A DNA stretch of 17,500 bases from Glandiceps talaboti (GCF_964340395.1 NC_135565.1:17079709-17097208); one strand, 5' to 3'. Shown: positions 7,801 through 16,975, counted from the stretch's first letter. Notes: a model not told the origin generated them from the letters alone. Made by a program: numbers and translations.

Positions 7801-9669
7801 AAAATGTTTACACGGGTCTGGATGCGCTAAGGTGCCGAATTCAGAGAACACGATTCGATTGGCAGCCGTGTTCGCTTTGTACACATCACTGCGCAGATAT
7901 CGACTCTGATATGTTATTTTGCCCTGTTTTATGTTGAAACGATGAAGTAGAGCCATGCCGTCAAATACATGGTTGACCGTTTGTTCACCAATGTCAAAGA
8001 GACCGGGTCCATTCCTCAATAAACTTCCTTCCAACCAGCAGGGAATTTTACCTGTAGTATAAAATTGACAACCAAATACTCAATTAGCTCTAAAATGTAA
8101 AATGTAAAATGACGCCAATGACATTAAATATCGCTCAAAGTGTAATGGGAGGGGGGGGGGGGGTTAAATGTAGCCAAAACTGATAGAAAGAATCATTGTT
8201 GTGTACACTAATCAAAATGTTGGGTTCTATTAGTTCATTGGACCGCCTCCGCCATCTTCTGAACTCAAGGCGGAAGGTTAAATAATACATTTCTTCCTAA
8301 ACAACCTAGTTTCTGATGTTTTCGGAAACAAATATTAAGAAACAATTCCCAACAGAGGCAATTCAGTTTATCACGTAAATAGAGGTGTGTGATCGGTGTA
8401 TTTGTGAGGAAAAATAGGGAAACGTTAGAACTATTTCCAATTAAGTTAGCGGAAGGTTACAGTTTGGGACATAGAAAAAAGTTGCGCAACAGACCTTCAC
8501 AAAAATGTGGTCTGTACAAACGAATACTCCTATATAGTTATTATGGCCCTACTGACAATATAACAGCCATGCTAGAACACTGGCCTTTCAAAGTATCGAA
8601 TGACAACGGAGTATGGTATTGCGAACATTCACTGTAAAGATCTGTTACCGTAAATTATTGATCTGAATGCGTGGATGTAGACAATTCTACCTCAGAGAAC
8701 GTGTAGTAACACCGACTAATTCACCCACGATTTGATAAATAGGCACCCCACATGGACTATTATGTGTCACACTACGGAGTCTTTGTACATACGATTAGGA
8801 CGATGCTTGTTCTTTCTCCACATGTAGTAAAATCAACGCCATTATCTCTAAAATCTGCAATTAAAACCCCATTGAATATGCTCAGTAGCGACAAGGTAAT
8901 TTGTCGTGAGTAAAGATTTGAATAAGAAGTTGATTTGTAAATGGTAAATCGGGTACAGGCTTTACACAACATAAATAGAAAACGTTTTCCAAACTGTTTT
9001 ATCATAGATGGTCTCTACCACAAATAGAGACATTGCGACCGACAATCGACATTGTACACAAACGTGTCTTAATAACGTTCTGCGCCAGCGTAAATTTTTC
9101 AGGTGGCCGTTGCTGTAAAGAGGACTAATTGGTAACAATTGAAATGACCTTTTTCCAGAGCGAGAATGATACATTGTAGCAATATGTATTTGTATTTGAT
9201 AAGTTGCTTGTCTAGGATGACGACGTCACGGTTTCAGAACACTTGGCTTCAATTGTATCGTCTATTGACACTGTCTTTAATAACGCCAATGTTGTATCCA
9301 TCGATGGCGGTCGCAATCAAAATCCCTATTGCATTTTTTTCACGGCAGTTACTCTAACCCTTGATAGGCTTATGGCGGTCCGTCATGAAAGAGAAATACT
9401 GAGTGAGAGTGAGCGTTGTCGATGTCTAAGAATTATCTCAGCTGACAACGGCTTAGTATTGGCGCGATCCTATATATAGATGCAGACGGTTTGTTAAAAA
9501 TCCTATGTGAAGATATTTGAATTGACGCAATCACTTATGTTTGAGTTAGTACTATACCTGTTAGTGTTGTGTCCAGAGGTTCAGGGTGTTCTGTGTTCGA
9601 ACGTCGGAAGATGTGCTTCAATTGCGGCAAATCTTCCTTGTCAGCGGTGCTTACTCTGTCGGTAGCCAT
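925..9669 (-). CDS. Carotenoid cleavage oxygenase, BCO/RPE65 family, complete 8-exon gene
   Basis: Non-haem iron enzyme of the RPE65/beta-carotene oxygenase family, whose members cleave carotenoids to retinal or apocarotenals, or isomerise retinyl esters. Coding exons on the minus strand are 9669-9558, 8051-7651, 7115-6974, 6412-5958, 5150-5042, 4507-4422, 2139-2025 and 1076-925. They join in frame to 523 residues, close to the 530-580 usual for animal members. Seen in the product: LLRNGPG at 48-54, FDGMA at 67-71, PDPCK at 115-119, CTE at 152-154, TAHPH at 184-188, YFHSFG at 242-247, FHHANTYED at 314-322, ELP at 409-411, YPGEP at 457-461 and LHGIF at 515-519. By family knowledge the iron ligands are His186, His244, His315 and His516, with second-shell Glu154, Glu409 and Glu459. 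No signal peptide or transmembrane segment is evident, so a soluble or membrane-associated enzyme is likely. Whether it is nearest to BCO1, BCO2 or RPE65 cannot be settled by eye. The first exon is the least certain. Confidence 0.93.
1885..2058 (-). repeat. Decayed tandem copies of the end of exon 7 (period 71-72 bp)
   Basis: The segment 2028-2058, inside exon 7, recurs at 1957-1987 and 1885-1915. By my count, copy 1 versus copy 2 matches at about 23 of 31 bases, and copy 2 versus copy 3 at about 24 of 31. The intervening 40 bases also align loosely. On the gene strand the true exon reads [18 protein letters not shown]; copy 2 reads [15 protein letters not shown] and copy 3 [10 protein letters not shown] in the matching frame. 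The GTAAGT donor is degraded to TTGGTC in copy 2 and to GTATGA in copy 3. Copies 2 and 3 lie in intron 7 and are not expected to be coding, since a TAG follows the exon 7 donor in frame. Confidence 0.7.
2025..2139 (-). CDS. Carotenoid oxygenase exon 7
   Basis: Codes residues 436-473 plus one base of Gly474. It starts [16 protein letters not shown] and goes on to [18 protein letters not shown], matching the family's KxDxxTK.....W....YPSEP.FV..P....EDDG. Glu459 is the conserved second-shell glutamate; the family's Ser in YPSEP is Gly here. The acceptor is CTATTTCAG|CTC and the donor is GACG|GTAAGT. The exon lies 2.3 kb from exon 6 because intron 6 is full of transposons. A plus-strand open frame over this region is only its antisense shadow. 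Confidence 0.92.
2162..2468 (+). mobile_element. tRNA-derived SINE-like element
   Basis: The head has a polymerase III box A match (TGGTCGAATGG, 2172-2182) and a weak box B-like GGTTTTACCCT at 2209-2219, at roughly tRNA spacing. The body continues through GTTCCCGGCCCCAGG, AGTATAAAGGGCTGCTG and GGTCTGTGCAAGAGTAATAA to a tail near AAAGCGTTATACAAAAATAA. This layout is like invertebrate tRNA-SINEs. No clear target duplication found. It sits about 22 bases from the exon 7 acceptor. Confidence 0.4.
2654..3017 (+). pseudogene. Broken transposon ORF, SAP/YqaJ-type N-terminus (tentative)
   Basis: Opens with ATG right after the left inverted repeat: [16 protein letters not shown], then [18 protein letters not shown], which resembles a SAP DNA-binding helix pair. 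A frame change near 2755-2760 is needed to continue into [50 protein letters not shown] and [14 protein letters not shown]. The last part recalls the region before the SWIM/YqaJ domains of multi-copy invertebrate mobile-element proteins. A MITE inserted at 3018 cuts it, and the sequence beyond that MITE (from 3269) is not open for long. Dead copy; the family assignment is tentative. Confidence 0.4.
3018..3259. mobile_element. Snap-back MITE, copy 1, with 9-bp target duplication
   Basis: A 242-bp near-palindrome: left arm 3018-3135, loop cctcctcta at 3136-3144, right arm 3145-3259. Its ends are CAATCTGATT and AATCAGATTG. The flanking direct repeat aacagcttc (3009-3017 and 3260-3268) is the target duplication. 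A 9-bp duplication suits Mutator-like elements, but superfamily cannot be assigned without a transposase. It interrupts the transposon ORF. Confidence 0.85.
3269..3662. other. Transposon interior between the two MITEs
   Basis: Interior of the outer transposon relic. A plus-strand stretch containing [15 protein letters not shown] could be a decayed continuation of the broken ORF, but it is short and followed by stops. Nothing else recognised. Confidence 0.3.
3672..3894. mobile_element. Snap-back MITE, copy 2, with 9-bp target duplication
   Basis: A 223-bp near-palindrome of the same family as the element at 3018-3259: arms 3672-3784 and 3795-3894, ends CGATCTGATT and AATCAGATTG. Target duplication is gtcttatac (3663-3671) versus gttttatac (3895-3903), one mismatch. 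Its loop (tagaggagg) is the reverse complement of the copy 1 loop, so the two copies lie in opposite orientation. Together they fix the target duplication at 9 bp. Confidence 0.85.
3904..4270. other. Transposon interior after MITE copy 2
   Basis: Right interior of the outer element. A 66-residue plus-strand open frame at 3958-4158 has no recognisable family features and no support as a gene. Confidence 0.3.
4422..4507 (-). CDS. Carotenoid oxygenase exon 6
   Basis: A short 86-nt exon, too small to stand out as an ORF. It completes Gly407 and codes residues 408-435: [20 protein letters not shown] followed by GVGKTATT. The family strand with the second-shell glutamate is here (Glu409). The acceptor is CTTCAATAG|GT and the donor is ACG|GTAAGT. 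The phases (1 in, 0 out) fit both neighbours. Confidence 0.93.
4703..4969. repeat. Compound tetranucleotide microsatellite in intron 5
   Basis: Successive blocks: (CAGT)n about 4711-4732, (CTGT)n to 4796, (CCGT)n to 4829, (GCCC)n to about 4854, (CCGT)n, (CCCG)n to 4892, (CTGT)3 and (CACT)n 4905-4969. Several neighbouring blocks differ by one base in the unit. Long Ser/Val/Cys/Arg/Pro open frames across it are artefacts. Confidence 0.95.
5042..5150 (-). CDS. Carotenoid oxygenase exon 5
   Basis: Codes residues 371-406 plus one base of Gly407. It contains [19 protein letters not shown], matching the variable stretch the family carries between the R(R/F)(Y/F).LPL strand and the E(L/F)P.I.Y strand. 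The acceptor is GTTTTCAG|GAT and the donor is CAAAG|GTAAAG. The open frame beyond the donor runs into microsatellite sequence and is not coding. Confidence 0.93.
5219..5280. repeat. (CA)n(CAAA)n(CA)n microsatellite in intron 4
   Basis: A CA run, about eight to nine CAAA units, then CA again. The flanking open frames rich in Cys-Val-Phe-Leu come from the repeat. Confidence 0.95.
5281..5957. other. Rest of intron 4, no recognised feature
   Basis: Between the CA repeat and the exon 4 donor. No coding similarity or repeat structure seen. Confidence 0.4.
5958..6412 (-). CDS. Carotenoid oxygenase exon 4 (second and third iron histidines)
   Basis: The largest exon, coding residues 219-370. It holds [21 protein letters not shown] (His244) and [17 protein letters not shown] (His315), then [12 protein letters not shown]. 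The acceptor is CCTCACAG|AT, which restores the codon split after exon 3. The donor is GAG|GTACAT in phase 0. Reading through the donor gives a further open stretch in the same frame, but it has no family similarity. Confidence 0.95.
6681..6957. repeat. (ATGT)n/(GT)n/(TTTG)n microsatellite in intron 3
   Basis: (ATGT)n 6681-6732, a GT run to about 6751, an interrupted GTGC/ATGC part, (ATGT)n again 6774-6844, then TTTG-rich sequence to about 6957. It ends only 15 bases from the exon 3 donor. Confidence 0.95.
6974..7115 (-). CDS. Carotenoid oxygenase exon 3 (first iron histidine)
   Basis: Codes residues 172-218 plus one base of residue 219. It contains [17 protein letters not shown] and [12 protein letters not shown], a near-textbook match to the family. 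His186 of TAHPH is the expected first iron ligand. The acceptor is TTCACAG|GTT and the donor is AAAG|GTAAGT; it enters in phase 0 and leaves in phase 1. Confidence 0.95.
7477..7613. repeat. Homopolymer runs G11 and C15 in intron 2
   Basis: G11 at 7477-7487 and C15 at 7599-7613 on the plus strand. On the gene strand the second is a G15 run starting 37 bases after the exon 2 donor. Further runs in other introns: G13 at 8151-8163 (intron 1) and G10 at 1248-1257 (intron 7). Confidence 0.9.
7651..8051 (-). CDS. Carotenoid oxygenase exon 2
   Basis: Codes residues 39-171 after completing Gly38. It carries [16 protein letters not shown], the FDGMA motif, PDPCK (115-119) and [25 protein letters not shown] is typical of animal BCO/RPE65 proteins, and its cysteine is a lipidation or membrane-contact site in studied members. 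The acceptor is CTACAG|GT and the donor is AAG|GTTTGT, a weaker than average 5' splice site. The exon ends in phase 0. Confidence 0.95.
8164..9557. other. Bulk of intron 1, no recognised feature
   Basis: Several 60-80 residue open frames occur on both strands (8389-8637, 8772-9005, 8962-9174, 9243-9479), but none shows a domain, splice-compatible family motif or repeat. Confidence 0.4.
9558..9669 (-). CDS. Carotenoid oxygenase exon 1 (start codon)
   Basis: Codes residues 1-37 plus the first base of Gly38. It starts [18 protein letters not shown] and runs through [13 protein letters not shown], the family's N-terminal PEP..(..)G lead into the GKIPCWL motif of exon 2. The donor is CAG|GTATAG in phase 1, which matches the exon 2 acceptor exactly. 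I chose ATG 9669 because it gives a normal N-terminal length and has TATA and CCAAT elements just upstream; a further 5' noncoding exon cannot be excluded. Confidence 0.85.
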
Positions 9670-9704
9670 GTTGTCATTACGTGAGAAAGAGAATATCGCG
9701 CCGC

Positions 9705-9747
9705 TTTATATTGCGTCGTTAATCAGCAACTGCCGTCTATTGATTGG
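9705..9747 (-). promoter_or_regulatory. Candidate core promoter of the carotenoid oxygenase gene
   Basis: On the minus strand a TATAAA lies at 9710-9705, about 36 bases before the ATG. A CCAAT box lies at 9747-9743, about 33 bases before the TATA. Spacing and order are those of a simple RNA polymerase II promoter, but a start about 30 bases after the TATA would leave a 5' leader of only about 10 nt. Either the leader is very short or the true start is elsewhere. Inference from motifs only. Confidence 0.35.
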
Positions 9748-10356
9748 TTGGTTTCGTTATGCTACACAGAAAGATTACAAATTTCATTGTCTGGAATTAT
9801 GCTTTGTCTCAAACGACGTATTTAAGGCACCGACGAATTGGTTTTCATTTTCTGATAATAACGATAGGATTAGAAGTGCGCCCCCTGGAGATTGACACCG
9901 ATTTGTACACGTGTACAGCCATTTGTTCAAGTTATTATAGGTAAATAAATTTGTGAAATTTTGTTTTTAAACTGGGCTAAATAAAATGGACCAACAAGAC
10001 AGGCATCTCACTAATTTCAATGCATGGTTTTGTTTCGTTTTTACTAAATGAAACATAATATGCTAATTTCAATAGGTTTGCTCAAATCTGTAGTTTTCAT
10101 CTGAATTTATCTCTTATTGTGCATTATATCACAAAAGACGTTATTGTTAATTTGTAACTCGTCCCCCAAAGTTGACATAATGTATATTTATGTCTGATCC
10201 AAGTACTATAATTAGCTCCGTGGGGATTTTTTCCATGCCAGAACCAGAAATGTTTTCCTGCTGCTTTCAAATATCGTGTAATTTTTCTCCTTTTTATCTG
10301 GTGAAATAAAATTCAATTTAATTCAGTTCAATGGAATTCATTAATTCATTGTAAGT
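9748..10356. other. 5' flank of the oxygenase gene
   Basis: Sequence upstream of the candidate promoter. No gene recognised. The plus-strand open frame 9569-9895 is antisense to exon 1 and the promoter. Confidence 0.35.
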
Positions 10357-10475
10357 GTAACCTTGGAGAGACATTACTTGATAACATATAGAGTAAACAG
10401 GCGAACAGAACAGACGACTATTAACACACACATATAGATACGATATCAGAGGCCTCGTCTACAGGACCCGTTACA
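10357..10475. repeat. Diverged direct repeat, copy A
   Basis: Resembles 11484-11598 in the same orientation: shared blocks are ttacttgataaca followed by atag, then gatatc, then aggacccgttaca, in the same order with small gaps. An old duplication or two relics of the same repeat family. Confidence 0.55.
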
Positions 10476-10584
10476 GATACACTGAAGCCCAGTTTGAGAT
10501 TGCTTATAAGTACCAAATGTGGTCTGATAGAAGTCACTATTAGTAATTGGCGAGAGGTCTATGTTCATTGCACAATTGTTTGTA

Positions 10585-11483
<899 letters not shown>

Positions 11484-11598
11484 TATAACCTTGAGACTTT
11501 ACTTGATAACAGATAGAAAATAGGTAAATAGAACCACAGACACTACACGTGATAGAACGGACGATTGTGATATCGTGGTCCTTATAGGACCCGTTACA
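11484..11598. repeat. Diverged direct repeat, copy B
   Basis: Partner of 10357-10475; see that copy for shared blocks. The two are about 1.1 kb apart and flank the GA tract. Confidence 0.55.
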
Positions 11599-12209
11599 TA
11601 ATTATACACAGTACATATAATTCCCAGTAATTTTTACATATTATTACCTTTGAATTTACACAACATTTATACAAAAGTCACGGCGTATGGGTGAATTAAA
11701 CTGTTAAATTTCTCTTCTTTTCTTCTTTTGACGCTTCATTAGGACAATTGTTGTCTTTATGATTGGTTGGTTTCGGCGATGGGTAGGAGGGATACTCCCT
11801 CTATTTTACTCTACATGTCACCCTTTGGGGGCGCTAGTTCTAGAGCCGAGGAGTCTAGAATGGGGTCAACTCTACATTAGACTTGAATTTTTTGGGCTAT
11901 GATGTGGTCCATTGTCTTTTACCTTTCATGTAAATGTACACCTAATTAATTGCCCCTAAAATTGCCTCCTGAGGGAAAATCAATGCAATAGAGTGAAAAC
12001 TACATTTTTGTATCCTCCATTTGGAAATGCTATAAAGGTATTTTGGTTTATAATTCGATTTTCTAAAAAAAAATAATTTAATGATATATTTGTATTTGTT
12101 TTGGTCTAAATGGGTTTTGGGTTAACCTTATTGGGCGCATACCCCAACTCTAGATGTCCGGCCACTGCACTGGTACCGCCCCGGCCTTGATGTACAGCGA
12201 CTATTATGA
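11599..12209. other. Non-coding AT-rich stretch
   Basis: No gene or clear repeat boundary. Short GC-richer parts near 11800-11870 and 12140-12195 may be old repeat debris, but I could not define ends. Confidence 0.35.
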
Positions 12210-12212
12210 TAA

Positions 12213-12592
12213 GACCTAAAAAATAATTGTGTGGTTCCGGTTACCCGACCCCACCTAGTTTTTCACTGTCGACCCTAAACTTTTTTTTACGTATTGGAGA
12301 AAAAAAAATAAAATCGCAAAATTTGTGAAGTCTCGCAAGAAATAGTGGATGCGGAAACTGACATCAATTTAATAAGACAATATAAAACTGTTCTTTCAAT
12401 CGAGGCATGGCTGTACATCTGATAGGAAGAAATCATGAACAACACAGAGACCATTTGGAAAACAATGGAAAACCTGAACTTGACACTCACACATGGAAAA
12501 AATATATAATAAAATAAAATAAAAAATCTACCTACCCCACCCGTTCTAAAATTGAGCGTAATCGGAACCACACAATTTATTTTTGTTAGGCC
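12213..12592 (+). mobile_element. Harbinger-like MITE, copy A
   Basis: A 380-bp element. Left end GACCTAAAAAATAATTG then TGTGGTTCCGGTTAC; the right end read inward is GGCCTAACAAAAATAAATTG then TGTGGTTCCGATTAC. The flanking TAA trinucleotides (12210-12212 and 12593-12595) fit the TWA target duplication of PIF/Harbinger elements. No coding capacity. Compared with the inverted copy at 13773-14113 it has extra short segments, including about 19 bases near 12257-12275. Confidence 0.65.
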
Positions 12593-12595
12593 TAA

Positions 12596-13658
12596 CACCT
12601 TTTGGCCCTGAACTGATCTAGTTTGCATTTTGTACTAAAATGTGAAATTACTGTCACTGGTGAATTAATGTGATGTTGCTAGAAATACCAATTAGTCAAA
12701 ACTTGATTATCGGAAAAAAATGAAGTGGCACCAAAATGTGAAAAATTACATTTCCGCTACGCGCCATTAAATACATTTACAGAATAGGCATATAACATGC
12801 ATAATTGTGATAGTGTGTTAGTTACTAACATTTAGACGTGAACGCTGGGGGCGCTCTAACGGTCGGGTTATCAACATTTATCAACGTGATTTGTATGGTT
12901 TTGATCGAACTACCACATTCGAGATGATACACCACGGTAGCCTACTAGGACAAACAGACATGTTCTGTCAAAATGAGGGGCTCTCAATAAAAAAAATGGG
13001 GTTTCTAATTAAAAGTGGTGTTTCCAATAATGTTTGCAATGTAACATTTGAATTCCAGGTGAGAATTCTATAATTTATTCCTAGACATATGAACTGTTCA
13101 GACGTGTCCTCGTCGCAAAAGGTCAGGCCAAACTATAGTTCAGACAAACAAAAACGCACTTATAAAAAGTCTTATTCATCGCCAACTAGTGGTGAGCTCT
13201 CTTCTTTGTTTATTGACCCCATTCCGGCGATACACATGCAAGAAGACCACAAGCAAAGGGATATGTACACAGGCTTTGTGATGGTAATCGGGCATAGTGT
13301 AGTGTTGAGAACTGGCACATTGAAGTAAAGGGGTTGAATTGGTTGGCATTGTTAAGTGTACACATTGGCTTTAACATAAATTCCTCTAAATCTTATACCC
13401 CTATCTCAACTACATAATCGACCTGTACCTCACTAATTTCAACTATCTCTGTACATTTTACTTCGTAACGAAAGTTAACATTGTGTCTCCCGGGAAACAT
13501 ATCGTAAATAAGTCGTGTATATTACACTGTGAATATATTACACCTGATGCCATTACAGAATCACGCATACACTGCATGTACATGTAAAAGTACATTCAGA
13601 TGCGAACCGATACAATGGCCCAAATTATAACCAGTAAATCATAGAGGTCAACCTCCAT

Positions 13659-13659
<1 letters not shown>
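12596..13659. other. Spacer between the two inverted MITEs
   Basis: Two short plus-strand open frames (12891-13073, 60 residues; 13089-13328, 79 residues) lie here. Neither shows a recognisable domain or splice context strong enough to call. Otherwise non-coding. Confidence 0.35.

Positions 13660-13697
<38 letters not shown>
13660..13697. repeat. (CAA)n microsatellite
   Basis: About twelve to thirteen CAA units. Confidence 0.95.
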
Positions 13698-13698
<1 letters not shown>

Positions 13699-13772
13699 TT
13701 TTCAAATATATAATGGCCTTAGGGATGACGCAAATAGTTCAATGTAAGATAAAGAACTAAATTTTTTAGTTA

Positions 13773-14113
13773 GGCCTAATAAAAAAAATTGTGTGGTTAC
13801 GCTCAATTTTAGAATAGGTGGGGTAGGTAGATTTTTTAATTTTATTTTATTATATTTCTTTTTCATGTGTGAGTGTCTAGTTCAGGTTTTCCATTGGTCT
13901 CTGTGTTGTTTATTTCTTCCTATCAGATGTACAGCCATTACAGATTGGAAGAACAGTTTTATATTGTCTTTATAAGTTGATATCAGTTTCCACATCCACT
14001 TTTTTCCTGAAACTTCACAATTTTTGCGATTTTATTATTTTTTTCTCGAATACGTAAAACAAAGTTTGGGGTGGGGTCGGGTAACCGGAACCAAACAATT
14101 ATTTTTTCAGGCC
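13773..14113 (-). mobile_element. Harbinger-like MITE, copy B (inverted relative to copy A)
   Basis: A 341-bp copy of the element at 12213-12592 in opposite orientation, highly similar by eye over almost its whole length with several small indels. Ends GGCCTAATAAAAAAAATTG and, read inward from the right, GGCCTGAAAAAATAATTG. Flanks TTA (13770-13772) and ATA (14114-14116) do not match perfectly. Together the copies form arms of a foldback about 1.9 kb across. Confidence 0.65.
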
Positions 14114-14116
14114 ATA

Positions 14117-15824
14117 GGCCTCAGACTCCCCCCCCCCACCTCAGTGTATTGACCAACAATGAAGATGTATCAGACAGCAAATCAATTTCAAATCTATGGA
14201 GTAGCATGTAGACTATATGAATACAAACCCACTAGTGAGGAAAAATATTTCTTTTGTTGACACTTTACACTGTCTTTATTTAGTGCCATTGCAGAAAGTC
14301 TTCCATTTCTCAATTTTACCACATTTGTTTTTAGAAATTTGTTTTTTGGGGAGTAACAAAAAGACCCATTAAAAGTAAAATCGTTTTTGTAGGAGGAGAA
14401 CTGGCTAAAAAAAAACACTCCCAAGAAAAAGAATTCAATTTTTTATCCTACATTGAACTATTGATCTCGCCCCTTCATAACATAAAATATATCAATATGC
14501 CACAATTGTAGTAGGTAAATTGCAAATACGACCGGTCTTTAAATAATTGCTTTCATGTTCATCTAGAACCCATATCGTATTTGAATATTATCTATAGAAT
14601 TATGTGAACAATAAAAAAACCTCAGTGGCACACAAATATCAATTTTCATGCTTTTTAGCGCATATAACTACCTCTATCATTCAGTATCGAAGTCGATTTG
14701 CTCTTTAACTTGATAAGACTCAGTTTGTGGCGAACTAACCTGTCATGTCATAGCCAAGACTAAAACCCAACTTTTGATTTGTAAGAATATTATACTAACT
14801 TCCAAATTAATTATACTTTTGTTTAATAACCTGTATAATTGTTCTTTTGGAATCTGCATATTCATATTCACTTAATTTATAATATTTTACCACACCCTGC
14901 ATCAGAAAAACCTAATTCCAATGTGGTGTAAAGCGTATGCTTGCTAAGATCCACCCCACATCAAAATGTTCCAGTCCGTGCCCTTGAACATCATTCACAG
15001 TATTTAAATTTAATCATAACCTTTGACACGTGTGAAATTCTTTGTTCCCGACCGTAAAAAAACCCCACCATGTTCTGAGGTCACCCATTCCAGTGTTGTG
15101 CTGTAGTTGGCGACAAATCTACATGTTCTCTCCAAACAGGTAGGTTTTTGCATTACCATTGCAATGGTAAAATACAGTCATTTCAGGAAAACGTTAATAA
15201 GGTCATTATTATTATTGTCAAACTTAATTAATAACCGTCACGAATATAGTGAAAGCTCCACGCTACGTTGACATACTTTACAAGTGTCGTTATCCGCCCC
15301 CTTTTCGGTCAAAGTCTAAGCCGTTCATTAAAAGTAAGCCCATCTGTTTGTCTTATTGGCTGTTTTCACCGAACACATTGGTGTATATGTCATACCGAAT
15401 ACCATACGCCGAGTCTAAACATGTTGTATGGAAATCAAAATGTAAATAGACAGGGAGGTATTATGATACACGTTTATATGATATAAGTGGACATTGCTAT
15501 ACCAAATTTAGACTACAGGTCTACACATCTAGCTACCATTACTTTCCAGTCCATTGCCAGAGACCATTTTCTTTTTATCGATACTATTTTCCATTAAATT
15601 CCGGTCATTGCATTTCAATCATATTAGTGTTTCGTAAGCTAGGAGTGTTAGGAGGATTACAATACAGTACAGACTTCGCAATGACCTTGTTACTCTATGT
15701 CATAACAATTGGGGCATGAAAAACAGCACAACTAACCGTCAAGGTATTCGCAATATTTTACACAATATTTTGCAGTAAAAATTCGCCTCAAAGGCTATTC
15801 CGCCACGCCATAGAATGTTGTTTT
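14117..15824. other. AT-rich stretch, no gene recognised
   Basis: C10 run at 14128-14137 and an 18-bp perfect palindrome at 15153-15170 (ttaccattg/caatggtaa). Open frames of 66-76 residues show no family features. Confidence 0.4.
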
Positions 15825-15867
15825 GTATGTATGTATGTATGTATGTATGTATGTATGTATGTATGTA

Positions 15868-15952
<85 letters not shown>
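15825..15952. repeat. (ATGT)n(GT)n microsatellite
   Basis: ATGT units to about 15872, then about 40 GT units. Thr-His open frames on the minus strand derive from it. Confidence 0.97.
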
Positions 15953-15954
<2 letters not shown>

Positions 15955-16030
15955 AAGTAATAAATGCCGTCCGGGTAAATACACGCTGACGTAGGAGGCG
16001 TGTATTGCCCGGATGACATTTATCTTGTAC
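15951..16030. other. 80-nt imperfect hairpin next to the GT repeat
   Basis: Left arm 15951-15986 begins gtacaag and ends tacacgc; loop tgacgtaggag 15987-15997; right arm 15998-16030 begins gcgtgta and ends cttgtac. Pairing is continuous except for a 2-base bulge and a few mismatches. Size and shape suit a pre-miRNA or a tiny foldback MITE; no further evidence for either. Confidence 0.6.
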
Positions 16031-16577
16031 CCCGGCTAATAATTCAATGGTGTCATCTTCTTCCCAGGAAGAACTTCATACACTCATTGTTTATGTTTTG
16101 ATTTTCGACAAGACACCCTGACGCCAACGTGACTTCCAATCGAAGCTGACACGTGCCAACAAACTGGATACACGCCTGTCTGTGTCAACATTCAAGGTCA
16201 CACACGTATATGGCTATGTTGCACGACGAAAATAGCAATTACATCCCAATGGATAGTGTATTTCATACCACTATGTATTTGCTTGATATTATTATGTAGG
16301 ACATTCATATTACAAACTGCTCAATACAATCACATCCATCATGTGTATGCAACTAGTGATATGAAAAGTTAATCGCCACTGATAAAAGAAAACAAAACAT
16401 AGCTTCTGACATCAAAAATACAACTTTCAGCGAAATTGTTTATCTATGTCTAGCGTAAAGAAACAGCATATTAATTACATGCAAATGAAGTACACCATTC
16501 AAACTTTTGAAATGTCGTGTATTACGAAGCAATAGTAGTACCGTCTACCTATCGCAAGTTGTTGTAAAATACACCAT
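16031..16577. other. Non-coding stretch
   Basis: No gene, repeat or structure recognised between the hairpin and the DUF3504-like fragment. Confidence 0.4.
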
Positions 16578-16783
16578 TCAATCTACAATATCGTCCACAA
16601 TTACTGTGACTTTTTTGTCCATTCCATCTTCATCCCTCTCCTCGGCACAACTATTCCAAACTTGCATGATGAGGTAGTATTTTTTTCTGTGTATTTCTGT
16701 GTATTTTTCAGTACACTTGCCTTCAGTTTCTGATCTATGTCCTCAGCTGTCATAACAGCAAACCGTCTCTTTCTCCCTGCCAT
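16578..16783 (-). pseudogene. Fragment like the N-terminus of Crypton/DUF3504-type proteins, frameshifted
   Basis: Begins at ATG 16783 with MAGRKRRFAVMTAEDIDQKL followed by KASVLKNTQKYTEK. The pattern RF..(L/M)(T/S)..(E/D)(I/L), then NT.K.T, is that of the N-terminal region of DUF3504/ZMYM-like, Crypton-derived tyrosine recombinase proteins, known from many invertebrates. At an A7 run (minus strand, about 16680-16686) a one-base shift moves to a better frame, YYLIMQVWNSCAEERDEDGM, which supplies the expected tryptophan and ends with TGA at 16578. No recombinase domain follows. It is a short dead fragment, or one exon of a gene whose other exons I cannot see. Tentative. Confidence 0.4.
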
Positions 16784-16839
16784 TATACCGTCTACCTTGC
16801 AAGTACAAGCACAGGGAACCAGGAACCGTGTGACAAACA

Positions 16840-16975
16840 AAACGAAACGAAACAAACAAACAAACACACAAACAAACAAACTAACAAACAAATAAATACA
16901 TAAATAAATGACAAATGAACAAGCAAACGAACGACAAGTATAGGAACAAATAAAATAATTAAATAAACCAGCAAA
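16840..16975. repeat. (AAAC)n/(AAAT)n-like simple repeat
   Basis: Irregular AAAC, AAAT and AACG units. The Cys-Leu-Phe-Val open frame reading through it into the DUF3504-like fragment is a repeat artefact. Confidence 0.85.

Noticed and set aside
9569-9895. 108-residue plus-strand open frame
   Set aside because: Antisense to exon 1 and the promoter; no recognisable feature.
12891-13328. Two short plus-strand open frames as exons of a gene
   Set aside because: No family similarity seen, and splice-like sites around them are no better than chance.
15739-16019. Thr-His repeat proteins
   Set aside because: Translation of GT/ATGT repeats.
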